DNA of 63,688 nucleotides from a virus, in IMG/VR virus record IMGVR_UViG_3300036846_000403, positions 1 to 63,688 of that record. One strand, given 5' to 3'. Numbering within the stretch: position 1 is the stretch's first letter; every line of letters starts with the position of its first letter. The position numbers and the translations under genes were made by a program. Below the pieces are notes generated by a model. That model was not told the origin of the DNA. It worked only from the letters and a program-made list of their open reading frames with translations, and did no database searches. This document shows, in pieces, positions 1 through 6,834 of the stretch.

Positions 1-184
1 GGGCCGGCCCGGCCCTCGGCCGGACGTGGCCGCCCGGCCCCCGTACGGTCGTCGGGCCGGTCGACTACGGTCGACTACATACCAGCCGGGCCAGCCAGGC
101 AGCCAGCCACCCAACACTGGGTTTGGCCATGGCCACCGATGGACCATTGGCCAATCACACACATCCACCGATGGACCATTTGCC

Positions 185-236
185 TAGGAAAGTTTGTGGC
201 CAACATTGGAAAGTTTTGGAAAGTTTGGAAAGTTTG
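185..236. repeat. GGAAAGTTTG direct-repeat array, left copy
   Basis: GGAAAGTTTG occurs at 187-196, 218-227 and 227-236, with a GGAAAGTTTTG variant at 208-218. The same unit recurs about 2 kb away (2273-2333), and a TAGGAAAGTATG variant lies at 792-803. Head-to-tail 9-10 bp spacing is typical of protein-binding iterons. Confidence 0.7.
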
Positions 237-306
237 TGCCAGTCACGGCAACCATGACCAGTTTTGGAAACCATGCGCACAGCACACAGCAGCGCAACGC
301 AGAGCA

Positions 307-562
307 TTTGCCCAATATTGCCACACCACGCCACACCACAGCGCACACACACGCTCAGCGCACACAGCGCACACCACACCAGCGCAGCGCACAGCGCACA
401 GCCCAGCCACACCCACGCACACCCATGGCCAAAATTGCCCATTGTTGTGTGTGACCAATATTGTCCGCACCACTAGGCAACATTGCCCAGCAATGCGCCC
501 ACATTCCCGCGCCACACCTCGCAGCAATCTTGCCCAATCATGCCAGCCAATTTTGCCCAATG
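307..562. repeat. Dispersed TTGCCCA(A) motifs
   Basis: TTTGCCCAAT (307-316), ATTGCCCA (434-441 and 482-489), CTTGCCCAAT (529-538) and TTTGCCCAATG (552-562) form a loose array. The reverse-oriented CATTGGGCAGCATTG repeats at 2226-2260 contain the complementary TGGGCA core. A shared DNA-binding protein is inferred, not shown. Confidence 0.55.
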
Positions 563-1079
563 TTGGCAGCACACACCACACAACACCACCACACACCACC
601 AGGCAACAATGGCCAGCAACACACCTCACGCAACAAGCCCAATTTTGACCAGGGGGGTCATTTTCCATTTCAAAAAAGAAGGTCAGAAACAAGAGGGTTA
701 CCCTCCTTCAGGCACTGCCCCTCGGCAGGACCATTCATGCTCACCGATGGACGCAATTGAGCAACACACATCTTCACCACCCAGCATCCACTAGGAAAGT
801 ATGTGTGTGCTGGGTGAAACGTTCAGCACCCGGCCAAAAATGTCCACCCAGCAGCACGCGACCACCCCCGAACAATTTAAAGCTGTCGCCCTGATCACCG
901 CCGCAGAGCCCCGATCCGCGATAGGATAGCGCTAGCGCGCTACGCCGCGCCGCTCCGCTAGCCCGGCCCCCGGCCCGCCTAGCCGACCGGCCCGCCGCGA
1001 ACGCCCGGCCCGTACGCGAGACAGCGAGGGTACCAGCCACTTGAGAACTCCATATTGGAATTGATCTCCCATTCTCCAT

Positions 1080-1134
1080 TCGCCATTCAGGCGAAACGCC
1101 AGTCACTGGCGTCATTGGAGGATTGACCACCTCC
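1080..1134. promoter_or_regulatory. Cluster of three short inverted repeats upstream of the first gene
   Basis: TCGCC-attca-GGCGA (1080-1094), CGCCAGT-c-ACTGGCG (1097-1111, a near-perfect palindrome) and GGAGG-attgacca-CCTCC (1117-1134) follow one another within 55 bp. They could be operators or leader hairpins. The last one sequesters a GGAGG that might otherwise serve a TTG start at 1138. Confidence 0.5.
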
Positions 1135-1176
1135 AGTTTGAACAAGCCAGGTCATCACGAGAATGGGGACATAGGA

Positions 1177-1551
1177 ATGTCTGACAGCGAGAACAAGTCA
1201 GTGGCCTACTGGTATGCTGGTAAGCCGGCATACGCAAGTCGCAAGTGGATAAGCTTCACCACCAAGACTTCGGCCATTGAGGCGATGTTCCACCACGCTC
1301 ACCGGACAGCGGATGCCATCGAGTCAATGCGTGGCCTCCGTGAGATACTGCCGGACTGCCAGAAGGGCAACGAGACCAGCATGGTGCTCCGTGAGCACTT
1401 CGCTGCGATGTTGTCGGCCGCTGACCACTACCGGGCAGCGCGCCGCGCGGCTAAGCTCATTGGCGGCGCGGAAGTCCACTTGCGTGGCTACCGCGTCGTG
1501 GTGACGTGCGACCCGCACGATGAGTGGATCGGCGGCACGCACGTGTACTGA
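1177..1551 (+). CDS. Hypothetical early protein (124 aa)
   Basis: First credible gene of the rightward early block. ATG 1177 is preceded by GGGGAC and AGGA; TTG codons at 1123 and 1138 are alternatives with poorer spacing. The protein has an aromatic N-terminus (AYWYAGKPAYASRKW) and an amphipathic middle (residues about 30-100, HHAHRTADAIESMRGL and DHYRAARRAAKL), suggesting a small helical domain. No family was recognised. It is followed by a strong hairpin (1564-1588) rather than by a directly overlapping gene. Confidence 0.75.
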   Translation: MSDSENKSVAYWYAGKPAYASRKWISFTTKTSAIEAMFHHAHRTADAIESMRGLREILPDCQKGNETSMVLREHFAAMLSAADHYRAARRAAKLIGGAEVHLRGYRVVVTCDPHDEWIGGTHVY

Positions 1552-1563
1552 TGCGTCAGGGCG

Positions 1564-1588
1564 AGGCAGGGGCGCGATGCCCCTGCCT
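1564..1588 (+). terminator. Intergenic hairpin, no U-tract
   Basis: AGGCAGGGGC-gcgat-GCCCCTGCCT, a perfect 10-bp stem with a 5-nt loop right after the stop at 1551. Similar hairpins with GCRAT loops or short loops separate other early genes (7062-7088, 8887-8912). It may act as a terminator, or as an mRNA processing or stability element. Confidence 0.6.
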
Positions 1589-1654
1589 GGCCCCGGTGTT
1601 TCAGTGACACCGACCAAAGGTCCCATAGGAATGGGACAGCAGAAGGAGATCAAG

Positions 1655-1924
1655 ATGGATGACGAGCTGGAGCAAGACCGCTACAGCCAGGACTACCGCT
1701 GCGAGCACGGCATGTACATCGGGCCGCCTGGCGGTCCTGACTACATGTGTGGCTGGTGTGAGGACGGTGTGTCCAGGCAGGAATACCTGGACATTATCAA
1801 CGCCAACAAGCTGTCCGACATCCGCGCCAGGAGTGAGCGTGTTCAGTTCTTCCTGACGCTTGCGCTACAGGCACCAGGCGCCAGCGGTATCGCTGTCATG
1901 GAGATGGCGAGGCACCTTCAGTGA
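1655..1924 (+). CDS. Small zinc-ribbon-like protein (89 aa)
   Basis: ATG 1655 has an excellent AGGAG (1643-1648 area). The N-terminal half carries a C-x-H ... C-x2-C cluster (RCEHGMYIG followed by YMCGWCEDG, residues about 15-38), which resembles a one-zinc knuckle common in small actinophage proteins. The C-terminal half looks helical. The stop overlaps the GTG of the next gene (GTGA, 1921-1924), so the two are translationally coupled. Function unknown. Confidence 0.8.
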   Translation: MDDELEQDRYSQDYRCEHGMYIGPPGGPDYMCGWCEDGVSRQEYLDIINANKLSDIRARSERVQFFLTLALQAPGASGIAVMEMARHLQ

Positions 1925-2034
1925 TCCAGCACCAGGCGCCAGACAAGGCAGAAGAGATCTGCTGGCTGCTCGACTGCCGCAAGTACGGCATCGAGCAGGC
2001 CAACCAGCTTCACCCGGAGGATGGGGACAAGTGA
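1921..2034 (+). CDS. Tiny hypothetical protein (37 aa)
   Basis: GTG 1921 overlaps the previous stop, and its own stop overlaps the GTG of the following gene (2031). It is a helical peptide with two cysteines (EEICWLLDCRKYGIEQ). Both ends being coupled to neighbours is the main reason to call it real. Function unknown. Confidence 0.55.
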   Translation: MIQHQAPDKAEEICWLLDCRKYGIEQANQLHPEDGDK

Positions 2035-2180
2035 AGGAGAAGGACATCGTGGACCTGCTCACGAGCGCGATGACCAAGAAGATGACCCGCAAGCAGAAGG
2101 CCGAGGCCCTGGTTGAATGGGGCGTCGTGTCCTGCCTCGAAGAGGCATACATGTACCTTGAGGACATGGGAGAGAAGTAG
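2031..2180 (+). CDS. Tiny hypothetical protein (49 aa)
   Basis: GTG 2031 lies behind a CCGGAGG site (2014-2020). The charged helical protein (KEKDIVDLLTSAMTKKMTRK then EALVEWGVVSCLEEAYMYLE) has the look of a small protein-interaction domain. It ends the first early operon and is followed by a GNRA-loop hairpin at 2184-2208. No family recognised. Confidence 0.65.
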   Translation: MKEKDIVDLLTSAMTKKMTRKQKAEALVEWGVVSCLEEAYMYLEDMGEK

Positions 2181-2183
2181 CCA

Positions 2184-2208
2184 GGCATGCCCCGAAAGGG
2201 GCATTGCC
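2184..2208 (+). terminator. GNRA-loop hairpin after the first operon
   Basis: GGCA-TGCCCC-GAAA-GGGGCA-t-TGCC: a 10-bp stem with one bulge capped by a GAAA tetraloop, starting 4 nt after the stop at 2180. There is no U-tract, as is usual for GC-rich actinobacterial terminators. Confidence 0.6.
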
Positions 2209-2225
2209 TACACACACCGACGCAA

Positions 2226-2270
2226 CATTGGGCAGCATTGTACACCATTGGGCAGCATTGGACAGCACTG
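2226..2270. repeat. Tandem 15-bp direct repeats CATTGGGCAGCATTG
   Basis: Perfect copies at 2226-2240 and 2246-2260, and a degenerate third copy (CATTGGACAGCACTG) at 2256-2270. The 20-bp period places the first two copies on the same DNA face. They contain the complement of the TTGCCCA motif found at the left end. Confidence 0.75.
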
Positions 2271-2272
2271 TA

Positions 2273-2333
2273 GGAAAGTTTGAAAAGTTGCCGGGAAAGT
2301 TTGGAAAGTTTGCGCGAAAAACTGGAAAGTTGC
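2273..2333. repeat. GGAAAGTTTG direct-repeat array, right copy
   Basis: GGAAAGTTTG at 2273-2282, GGAAAGTTTG at 2294-2303 and 2303-2312, and GGAAAGTTGC at 2324-2333. It matches the array at 185-236, including the TAGGAAAGTTTG lead-in. Confidence 0.7.
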
Positions 2334-2404
2334 AATTCCTCTGGTAAGGCGGGCATGTTTGACAGCACCCGGCATTTTTGGACACCACTCGCGACACGCA
2401 CCTA

Positions 2405-2491
2405 AACATTCTAAAGTTGTCGTTCCGCTGACCTTCCCCACTCCCCCGCGCGTAGGGTAGGGTCTAGGTATCGGGCCGGTAGGGACCGGCC
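2405..2491 (+). promoter_or_regulatory. Class B promoter with upstream box and leader hairpin
   Basis: Upstream box AACATTCTAAAG (2405-2416), -35 TTCCCC (2434-2439), 18-nt spacer, -10 TAGGGT (2458-2463), then a 5'-leader hairpin GGCCGGT-aggg-ACCGGCC (2474-2491) just before the ribosome binding site of the gene at 2510. The same arrangement recurs upstream of 5064. Confidence 0.65.
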
Positions 2492-2509
2492 GAGGCGAAA
2501 GGAACGCTA

Positions 2510-2728
2510 ATGTTGAATTCGATACGTAGCCAGTATGAGACGACTGACCACCACGGAGGTACCCAACACCTAGTCCACCTCCGCGCCGAGCGCCGCCCGA
2601 TGCCCAGTCAGAAGACACTCGACGCCGCCGCCGACTTCGCGCTTACGGGAGGTTGGAACGTGGCCAAGGGGAATATCTGCGACGATTGCCACGAGGCCCG
2701 GTCAGTCAACGGGAACTGTGGCTGCTGA
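2510..2728 (+). CDS. Small zinc-binding-like protein (72 aa)
   Basis: ATG 2510 follows AAAGGAA and a well-formed promoter. The C-terminus carries CDDC-x8-NCGC (residues about 58-72), a compact metal-binding tail, and the middle is a helix (SQKTLDAAADFALTGG). An internal ATG at 2600 would give a 42-aa protein that keeps the Cys cluster. It is the first gene of a four-gene operon (2510-3537). Function unknown. Confidence 0.75.
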   Translation: MLNSIRSQYETTDHHGGTQHLVHLRAERRPMPSQKTLDAAADFALTGGWNVAKGNICDDCHEARSVNGNCGC

Positions 2729-2790
2729 CCACCAACCAAGACGGAGGGTCTCCCTCCCAAAAGGAGGGGGACCCAAAAGGAGGTCCCGAA

Positions 2791-2952
2791 ATGGAATGTG
2801 GATACTGCCACGAGCAGGCCACCGAGTGGATGGAGTGGCGGACAACTGGCCGCCCCAAGGGTGCGCCTGTGTGTCCCGCGCACCGCATCGAGCACGACAC
2901 CCCGGACAACTGGGGACACCACCCGACATTCACCCCGCTGGAGACGCAGTGA
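2791..2952 (+). CDS. Small zinc-finger-like protein (53 aa)
   Basis: ATG 2791 has one of the strongest Shine-Dalgarno sequences in the window (AAAAGGAGGT, 2775-2784). The protein begins MECGYCHEQATEW and later has CPAHRIEH, so a C-x2-C ... C-x2-H ligand set spans nearly the whole chain. The stop overlaps the next GTG (2949-2952). Likely a one-zinc accessory protein; partner unknown. Confidence 0.8.
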   Translation: MECGYCHEQATEWMEWRTTGRPKGAPVCPAHRIEHDTPDNWGHHPTFTPLETQ

Positions 2953-3215
2953 AGGCAGTCGTCAGGTTCGCCGCAGGCGACGAGCAGATACAAGCCGTGC
3001 TTGACGGGATGAAGGATGGCGAGGCAGTCCTCCTCATCCAGCCCGAGGCGACGCCCGTCCTTGCGATCAAGGACCAGATCGGCTGGGCAATCGAGATAAT
3101 GGGAAGTGACGGTGATGCCACAGACGGCGAGATAACCATCTCAACACGCGAACTCACAGACGGCATGGAAGTAGAGCTACAGTATCCAGTGGAGGATGAG
3201 GACAATGCCACGTAA
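2949..3215 (+). CDS. Hypothetical acidic protein (88 aa)
   Basis: GTG 2949 is coupled to the previous stop. The sequence alternates short strands and acidic loops (KAVVRFAAGDEQIQAVLDGM; VLLIQPEATPVLAIKDQIGW), suggesting a small alpha/beta domain. It ends in the acidic tail PVEDEDNAT, which overlaps the start of the next gene. No family recognised. Confidence 0.75.
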   Translation: MKAVVRFAAGDEQIQAVLDGMKDGEAVLLIQPEATPVLAIKDQIGWAIEIMGSDGDATDGEITISTRELTDGMEVELQYPVEDEDNAT

Positions 3216-3537
3216 GTACCCGCACCTGCCGACTATGGGAAGCACGTTCAGCTTCCAGGCAACCAGCAAGGACGGCCTCAAGCCAGAGACTGAGATTGCC
3301 ATCATTGCGGCGATGCTCAGGGCGATGCAGGATGAACAGTGGAACGTCGCCTTCCACTTCAACAGGAACGGCCAGGAGTCCACCGCGGTCTCCCAGCCAG
3401 GCAGTTCACTCTGGACTGTCTGCTTCCGGCCAAAGGACGGAGACCCATCACGCACCCGCCAGTACGTCAATCCCATGGCAGCAGCCAGGGCCATCTACTA
3501 CGGAAAACACCCGGAAACTGTTTCGGTGACTGACTAG
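3205..3537 (+). CDS. Hypothetical protein (110 aa)
   Basis: ATG 3205 is placed 9 nt after GGAGG (3191-3195); the in-frame ATG at 3196 directly abuts that site and is less likely. The protein has a beta-rich look with conserved-style aromatic and turn residues (FHFNRNGQESTAVSQPGS, LWTVCFRPKDGDPSRTRQYV) and a helical end (NPMAAARAIYYGKH). It overlaps the preceding gene by 11 nt and closes the operon. Function unknown. Confidence 0.75.
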   Translation: MPRKYPHLPTMGSTFSFQATSKDGLKPETEIAIIAAMLRAMQDEQWNVAFHFNRNGQESTAVSQPGSSLWTVCFRPKDGDPSRTRQYVNPMAAARAIYYGKHPETVSVTD

Positions 3538-3563
3538 ACGCACCCGCCCGGACGCGGTAGCGT
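3535..3563 (+). promoter_or_regulatory. Class A promoter
   Basis: -35 TAGACG (3535-3540), 17-nt spacer, -10 TAGCGT (3558-3563). The -35 starts on the preceding TAG stop, and the sequence before it (TGACTGACTAGACG) matches the extended TTGACTAGAC form at 6746-6754. It drives 3589-3903 and probably the following genes. Confidence 0.6.
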
Positions 3564-3588
3564 AGGGGTATCGAAAGGAGGCGAGCGT

Positions 3589-3903
3589 ATGAGTTATGAC
3601 GAATGGCCGCGCAGGTGGACTGCGACGATCACGTACGTTGACAACCCACTCGAACTGTATGCGAGTGGCGCGGGCGAGACCGTTGAGGCAGACTGGTCCG
3701 AAGAGGATCTCCAGCGCAGCCAGGCCAAGGCAGCGTACGCCGAGGCCGTCCAGTTCCTGCTCTCTGGCGTGGGCGAAGCGGCTCACGTCCAGCTCTGGAA
3801 GACCACCAAGAAGCACGGCACTGTCCGTGACCACATCGAGTACACCATCGACCGCGACGCGGCGGCGGCCTGGGCGCTGAAGAAGATCGTCAGCGTCCAG
3901 TAA
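3589..3903 (+). CDS. Hypothetical protein (104 aa)
   Basis: ATG 3589 with a strong AAAGGAGG (3575-3582) right after a class A promoter. The N-terminal strands (RRWTATITYVDNPLELYASG) are followed by a long helix (SEEDLQRSQAKAAYAEAVQF) and a further strand-helix unit (HIEYTIDRDAAAAWALKKI). No family recognised; an early protein-interaction domain is a guess. Confidence 0.75.
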   Translation: MSYDEWPRRWTATITYVDNPLELYASGAGETVEADWSEEDLQRSQAKAAYAEAVQFLLSGVGEAAHVQLWKTTKKHGTVRDHIEYTIDRDAAAAWALKKIVSVQ

Positions 3904-3926
3904 CAACCAACCAGAAAGGCGAAACA

Positions 3927-4427
3927 ATGCTTCTCAAGGCATGGGACATGTCCGACGGCACGACCGTCATCCACATGGCGACCTGCAAGCACCGCAAGCC
4001 GATGAAGACCGGCAAGCCCCCGCTCGCGGTCGAGCTGGTGGCCGACGGCAAGCAGGACTTCCTCAGCAAGGAGGCGTTCGCCACCGACTACTGGGCTGGC
4101 GCGGACTCCAAGCCAAAGGACGGCAACGTCTTCGACGGCATGGACTTCAAGCCCTGCGTCGACGAGCTGCCCGAGCGCGAGCCGAAGCCGGCCAAGGGCA
4201 CCAAGAAGGCCGCCGCGGCCAAGGAGCCCCGTGTCCTTGGCCACAAGGCGTACGCCACCAAGGAGCTGCCCCGCGCCATGCGGCAGTTCTCCGACTGGAT
4301 CGCCCGCGAGTACCCGGAGATGGGCAAGATCACCGACCGCGACAAGCGGCTGATCATGATCGCCTCCAAGGCGTACACGTTCTTCCAGAAGAGCGACATG
4401 TGCGACCCGACCGAGAAGGCTGCCTAG
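3927..4427 (+). CDS. Hypothetical protein with Lys/Ala-rich linker (166 aa)
   Basis: ATG 3927 is preceded by AGAAAGGCGAAAC. Two parts are joined by a KPAKGTKKAAAAKEP linker (residues about 86-102): an N-terminal beta-rich part with one Cys-His pair (ATCKHRKP) and a C-terminal helical part (ELPRAMRQFSDWIAREYPEM, DRDKRLIMIASKAYTFFQKS). The lysine-rich linker suggests nucleic-acid contact. A 13-bp hairpin follows at 4440-4477. Function unknown. Confidence 0.8.
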   Translation: MLLKAWDMSDGTTVIHMATCKHRKPMKTGKPPLAVELVADGKQDFLSKEAFATDYWAGADSKPKDGNVFDGMDFKPCVDELPEREPKPAKGTKKAAAAKEPRVLGHKAYATKELPRAMRQFSDWIAREYPEMGKITDRDKRLIMIASKAYTFFQKSDMCDPTEKAA

Positions 4428-4439
4428 CAGTCATGAGCT

Positions 4440-4477
4440 GCCAGGCCGGTGGGTGGCCTATCCTCCACCGGCCTGGC
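4440..4477 (+). terminator. 13-bp intergenic hairpin
   Basis: GCCAGGCCGGTGG (4440-4452) pairs perfectly with CCACCGGCCTGGC (4465-4477) across a 12-nt loop. It lies between two same-strand genes without a U-tract, so partial termination or mRNA stabilisation are both possible. Confidence 0.65.
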
Positions 4478-4495
4478 TCGGACAAGGGACAAAGC

Positions 4496-4714
4496 ATGCC
4501 AAACAAGGACATCAATGACATGCCCGACATTCGGCTGCGAGAAGCCATAGCTGCATTCTTGTACGGTCCCAAGTACACCGCCGAGAACATCCGTGGCATT
4601 GCCATCCTTGGCAAGGGTCGTTGGTACTGCTACCCCACCAAGGGCACCTACACCAGGATCGGCAACTTCATCAAGGTCAACAAAGACGGAGAGGATGGTC
4701 AGGTTTATGTCTGA
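4496..4714 (+). CDS. Hypothetical protein (72 aa)
   Basis: ATG 4496 after AAGGGACAAAGC. A compact domain with a helical N-terminus (MPDIRLREAIAAFLYG) and aromatic beta strands (GRWYCYPTKGTYTRIGNFIK). The reading frame runs open a long way upstream, but only from this ATG does it look like protein. It overlaps the next gene. Function unknown. Confidence 0.7.
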   Translation: MPNKDINDMPDIRLREAIAAFLYGPKYTAENIRGIAILGKGRWYCYPTKGTYTRIGNFIKVNKDGEDGQVYV

Positions 4715-4967
4715 CGACGACGGCTTCAGCATAGGCGAAGAGAACACCCGCATGGCTAGTGTCCTGGCACTGCGTGCCGCACTCGCACTGGAGATCAAGG
4801 GCATGCGCCGACACGGCCGCTCAGCCCGCACCATCGCCCAGGAGTTCCTCAACCTGCCTGGCCGCCCAGGGACACGCACGGTGTACGCGAAGCTGAATGC
4901 CTACATCGTGGAGCAGATCGGCGCGAACTTCGACAAGCCGCTCCCTCCCCCGCCCGGACAACTTTAG
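4707..4967 (+). CDS. Hypothetical helical protein (86 aa)
   Basis: ATG 4707 overlaps the preceding stop region; ATG 4695 is an in-frame alternative that abuts its own GGAGAGG. The chain is mostly helical (RMASVLALRAALALEIKGMR, RSARTIAQEFLNL), with a short basic turn GRPGTRTVYAKL that resembles the recognition part of a small DNA-binding domain. That resemblance is weak. It ends with a PPPP tail, and its stop lies inside the AACAATTTAAAG-like box at 4957-4967. Confidence 0.7.
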   Translation: MSDDDGFSIGEENTRMASVLALRAALALEIKGMRRHGRSARTIAQEFLNLPGRPGTRTVYAKLNAYIVEQIGANFDKPLPPPPGQL

Positions 4968-5044
4968 ATTGGCGCCGTGCGCCCTTCCCCACGCTCGGGC
5001 GCGTCGGGTAGGGTTTACCTATCGGGCCGGTAAGGGTACCGGCC
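4957..5044 (+). promoter_or_regulatory. Class B promoter with upstream box and leader hairpin
   Basis: Upstream box GACAACTTTAG (4957-4967), -35 TTCCCC (4985-4990), 18-nt spacer, -10 TAGGGT (5009-5014), leader hairpin GGCCGGTA-aggg-TACCGGCC (5025-5044). It is nearly superimposable on the promoter at 2405-2491. Confidence 0.65.
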
Positions 5045-5063
5045 GACGGAGAGAGGGACGCGA

Positions 5064-5330
5064 ATGGTGCGTGAATGGAAAGTTGGAGATGTGCTCCGGG
5101 ACCGCGAGTCAGTTGGCGAGCCGGTCGTGGTGGTGGAGGTGTGGCCTGTTGATCACGAGAACCCGCTCCTGGCCGGGATGCCCCGGCTCGTGATGGTGGT
5201 GTACGGTAATGCCCGTGGGTGTATCCGCGAGACGTGGCCGGCCACTGTCGTCGGCTTCCCGGACGGTATCCGCGCCGACGGTGCGCGTAACACTGCCAGG
5301 AAGCTCTGGCGCGACAGGTGGTTCTCCTAA
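5064..5330 (+). CDS. Hypothetical beta-rich protein (88 aa)
   Basis: ATG 5064 after GAGAGAGGGAC and a class B promoter. The chain is rich in alternating hydrophobic strands (EWKVGDVLRDRESVGEPVVV, LVMVVYGNARGCIRETW), like a small barrel or SH3/KOW-type fold, though no family is assigned. The stop TAA overlaps the ATG of the next gene (TAATG), so it is coupled to the AAA ATPase. Confidence 0.75.
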   Translation: MVREWKVGDVLRDRESVGEPVVVVEVWPVDHENPLLAGMPRLVMVVYGNARGCIRETWPATVVGFPDGIRADGARNTARKLWRDRWFS

Positions 5331-6319
5331 TGCCGCTCGTACGCGCGGACGAGCTGGACACCAGCCCGCCCGAGTACCTGATTGAGGGGCTGATCCCATT
5401 CATCGGGACGGGCTTCATCTGGGGCGAGTCCAGGTGGGGCAAGTCACTCCTCACGAATGGCGAGATGGCCCTGGCCATCGCCAACGGCACGGACTTCTTT
5501 GGACGGGATACTGTCCAGGGCAGTGTCGCCGTGTGCCTGGGTGAGGGCCTGTATGATGCGGGCATCCGCAAGACCGCGCGCCTCGCCCGTGAGCAGTCCG
5601 ACCGGGCAGCCATTGCCGAGCAGATCGACAGGAACCTCGGGGCGGGCGCGGGCGTTGACTGGCTGGAGCGCCAGACACCGTACACCGACGACAACCTGTA
5701 CTATATGACTGAGCCATTCGTGCTACCGCTCGATAACGGAGGGACGCCAACCCGCACCTTCACCTCCGCGCTCGACAGCTTGCGACGTATCCCCAACCTG
5801 TCGCTGGTGATCCTGGATGCCCTGTCCGACTTCACCCCCAGCCTCAGCATCAGCAACGACGCTTCGGCCAACCGTATAGTCCAGGGCATGAAGCTAATGG
5901 CGCGGGAGCTGGACTGCGTCGTCCTGGCGGTTGCTCACCCGACTCGTGACGGTGGCCGGATGCTTGGCGCGGGACGCCTCTTCAACTCATCAGACTTCGT
6001 CATCAAGATCGAGCCCGAGCACGGGGCATCCTCAACCAGCCCGTTCCGTAGCGCCACCGTCAGCTGCGAGAAGAACAAGTACGGCAAGCCATTCGAGCCA
6101 TTCGGGTACGAGATCGTGCCGTGCTCCTGGGAAGACCAGGACATCGACCTGGATGGTCACCCCACCGGCACCGCGACACTCGTCCAGACAGCAACCGTCC
6201 GCAGCCTCGAAGACTACGACAGCGAGCCCGCGCCACGCCCTAAGCAGCCACTCCCCAACCTTATCATCCCGAAGGCCACCGACATCACCCCCAAGCGAAC
6301 TGGATTGAGAGGCCGGTAA
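5330..6319 (+). CDS. RepA/AAA_25-type ATPase
   Basis: A RecA-fold ATPase of the RepA-like/AAA_25 group. The Walker A motif GESRWGKS lies at residues about 26-33, the Walker B LVILDALSDF in mid-protein, and a later NSSDFVIKIEP sensor region. Such proteins act as replicative hexameric helicases or as helicase-related ATPases. ATG 5330 overlaps the preceding stop; GTG 5318 is an alternative. Length (329 aa) suits a single-domain RepA. A second protein of this class sits at 57001-58128 beside the primase, so this early copy may have another role such as recombination or regulation. Confidence 0.8.
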   Translation: MPLVRADELDTSPPEYLIEGLIPFIGTGFIWGESRWGKSLLTNGEMALAIANGTDFFGRDTVQGSVAVCLGEGLYDAGIRKTARLAREQSDRAAIAEQIDRNLGAGAGVDWLERQTPYTDDNLYYMTEPFVLPLDNGGTPTRTFTSALDSLRRIPNLSLVILDALSDFTPSLSISNDASANRIVQGMKLMARELDCVVLAVAHPTRDGGRMLGAGRLFNSSDFVIKIEPEHGASSTSPFRSATVSCEKNKYGKPFEPFGYEIVPCSWEDQDIDLDGHPTGTATLVQTATVRSLEDYDSEPAPRPKQPLPNLIIPKATDITPKRTGLRGR

Positions 6320-6609
6320 TGCCCCGCAAGAGGATCAACCTGAAGGAACTGCTCCCGCCGACGTGGAGCGCAGTCCACACCACCCAGGCCGGGCGCAAGG
6401 ACGCAACGCGCTGGATGATCTACGATGGCCAGGACAACTACCGCGGTGACCTGGTGCGCTGGCGCGGTGACTGGCGCAGCAGCTTCCCCGGACACGAGCC
6501 TGGTGAGTCGTGGTCCTGGCAGCCGTACAGCGACATCGACGTCACTGGCGTGTTCGAGGGCACGCTCGATGCCTGTATGGAGGCGATCTTCCGGCTAGCC
6601 GACGGGTAA
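6319..6609 (+). CDS. Hypothetical protein coupled to the AAA ATPase (96 aa)
   Basis: ATG 6319 overlaps the ATPase stop (TAATG). It has a basic start (PRKRINLKELLPPTW) followed by a tryptophan-rich beta section (RWMIYDGQDNYRGDLVRWRG, GESWSWQPYSDIDV). It may assist the upstream ATPase, judged only from the coupling. It is the last gene before the first CTGTCA...TGACAG structure (6640-6717). Confidence 0.75.
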   Translation: MPRKRINLKELLPPTWSAVHTTQAGRKDATRWMIYDGQDNYRGDLVRWRGDWRSSFPGHEPGESWSWQPYSDIDVTGVFEGTLDACMEAIFRLADG

Positions 6610-6639
6610 CGGACCCGAGCCGCACGAGCTGTGCACGGT

Positions 6640-6717
6640 CCTGTCAGCGACGCAGCCTCGCCCGGCGTACTAGGGCTAGGGCCGGAATCCCACTCGCTGA
6701 CAGGCCCGATGCGGGCC
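6640..6717 (+). promoter_or_regulatory. Long-range hairpin element, copy 1 (CTGTCA...TGACAG)
   Basis: CCTGTCAGCGA (6640-6650) pairs perfectly with TCGCTGACAGG (6694-6704), enclosing a 43-nt segment that contains a CCGGC/GCCGG pair. It is followed at once by a GGCCCG-atg-CGGGCC hairpin (6703-6717) that competes for GG. It lies between an operon end and the next promoter, as do copies 2 (8369-8457) and 3 (10155-10263). It is either a structured terminator or an attenuator/sensor. Confidence 0.6.
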
Positions 6718-6720
6718 GCG

Positions 6721-6810
6721 AACAATTTAAAGATGTACCCGTGATTGACTAGACTCACGCCGTACCGGCGCGGTAGGGTTTAGGTATCGCGGGCCGGTAG
6801 GTACCGGCCC
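6721..6810 (+). promoter_or_regulatory. Class A promoter with upstream box and leader hairpin
   Basis: AACAATTTAAAG box (6721-6732), -35 TAGACT (6750-6755) within TTGACTAGACT, 18-nt spacer, -10 TAGGGT (6774-6779), then leader hairpin GGGCCGGTA/TACCGGCCC (6791-6810). It drives the TTG-started gene at 6835. Confidence 0.65.
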
Positions 6811-6834
6811 GGCGCGAGAGGGAAAGGCGACCAA

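Larger units (their letters stand above)
1..1176. other. Non-coding, repeat-rich left end
   Basis: No believable gene lies here: the open frames at 139-692 on either strand encode only low-complexity His/Thr/Pro or Cys/Ala/Trp strings created by CA/GC-rich repeats. From left to right it holds a GC-rich start with GTCGACTAC repeated at about 60-79, GGAAAGTTTG repeats (185-236), a CACACAGCGCACAC-like tract (about 280-410), spaced TTGCCCAAT-type motifs (307-562), an AACAATTTAAAG box (871-882) with a TAGGAT -10-like hexamer (922-927), and three short inverted repeats just before the first gene (1080-1134). It may be a replication or regulatory region; that is inference. Confidence 0.6.
2181..2509. 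other. Intergenic control region between the first two early operons
   Basis: A 329-bp stretch without a gene. It holds a GNRA hairpin (2184-2208), 15-bp direct repeats (2226-2270), a second GGAAAGTTTG array (2273-2333), an AACATTCTAAAG box (2405-2416), a class B promoter (2434-2463) and a leader hairpin (2474-2491) before the gene at 2510. Confidence 0.75.

Noticed and set aside
139-692. Open frames of up to 169 codons on both strands at the left end
   Set aside because: The products are simple repeats of His/Thr/Pro/Ala or Cys/Ala/Trp/Gly that mirror CA/GC-rich DNA, with no credible ribosome site; the stretch is better described as repeat DNA.
3941-4495. Upstream part of the frame that ends at 4714
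   Set aside because: Gln/Arg/Gly-rich composition shows it is the +1/+2 shadow of the 3927-4427 gene; only the part from ATG 4496 is natural.
4849-5694. Leftward frame of 281 codons opposite the RepA-like ATPase
   Set aside because: Ser/Arg/Pro-rich shadow; no leftward genes in this block and no ribosome site.
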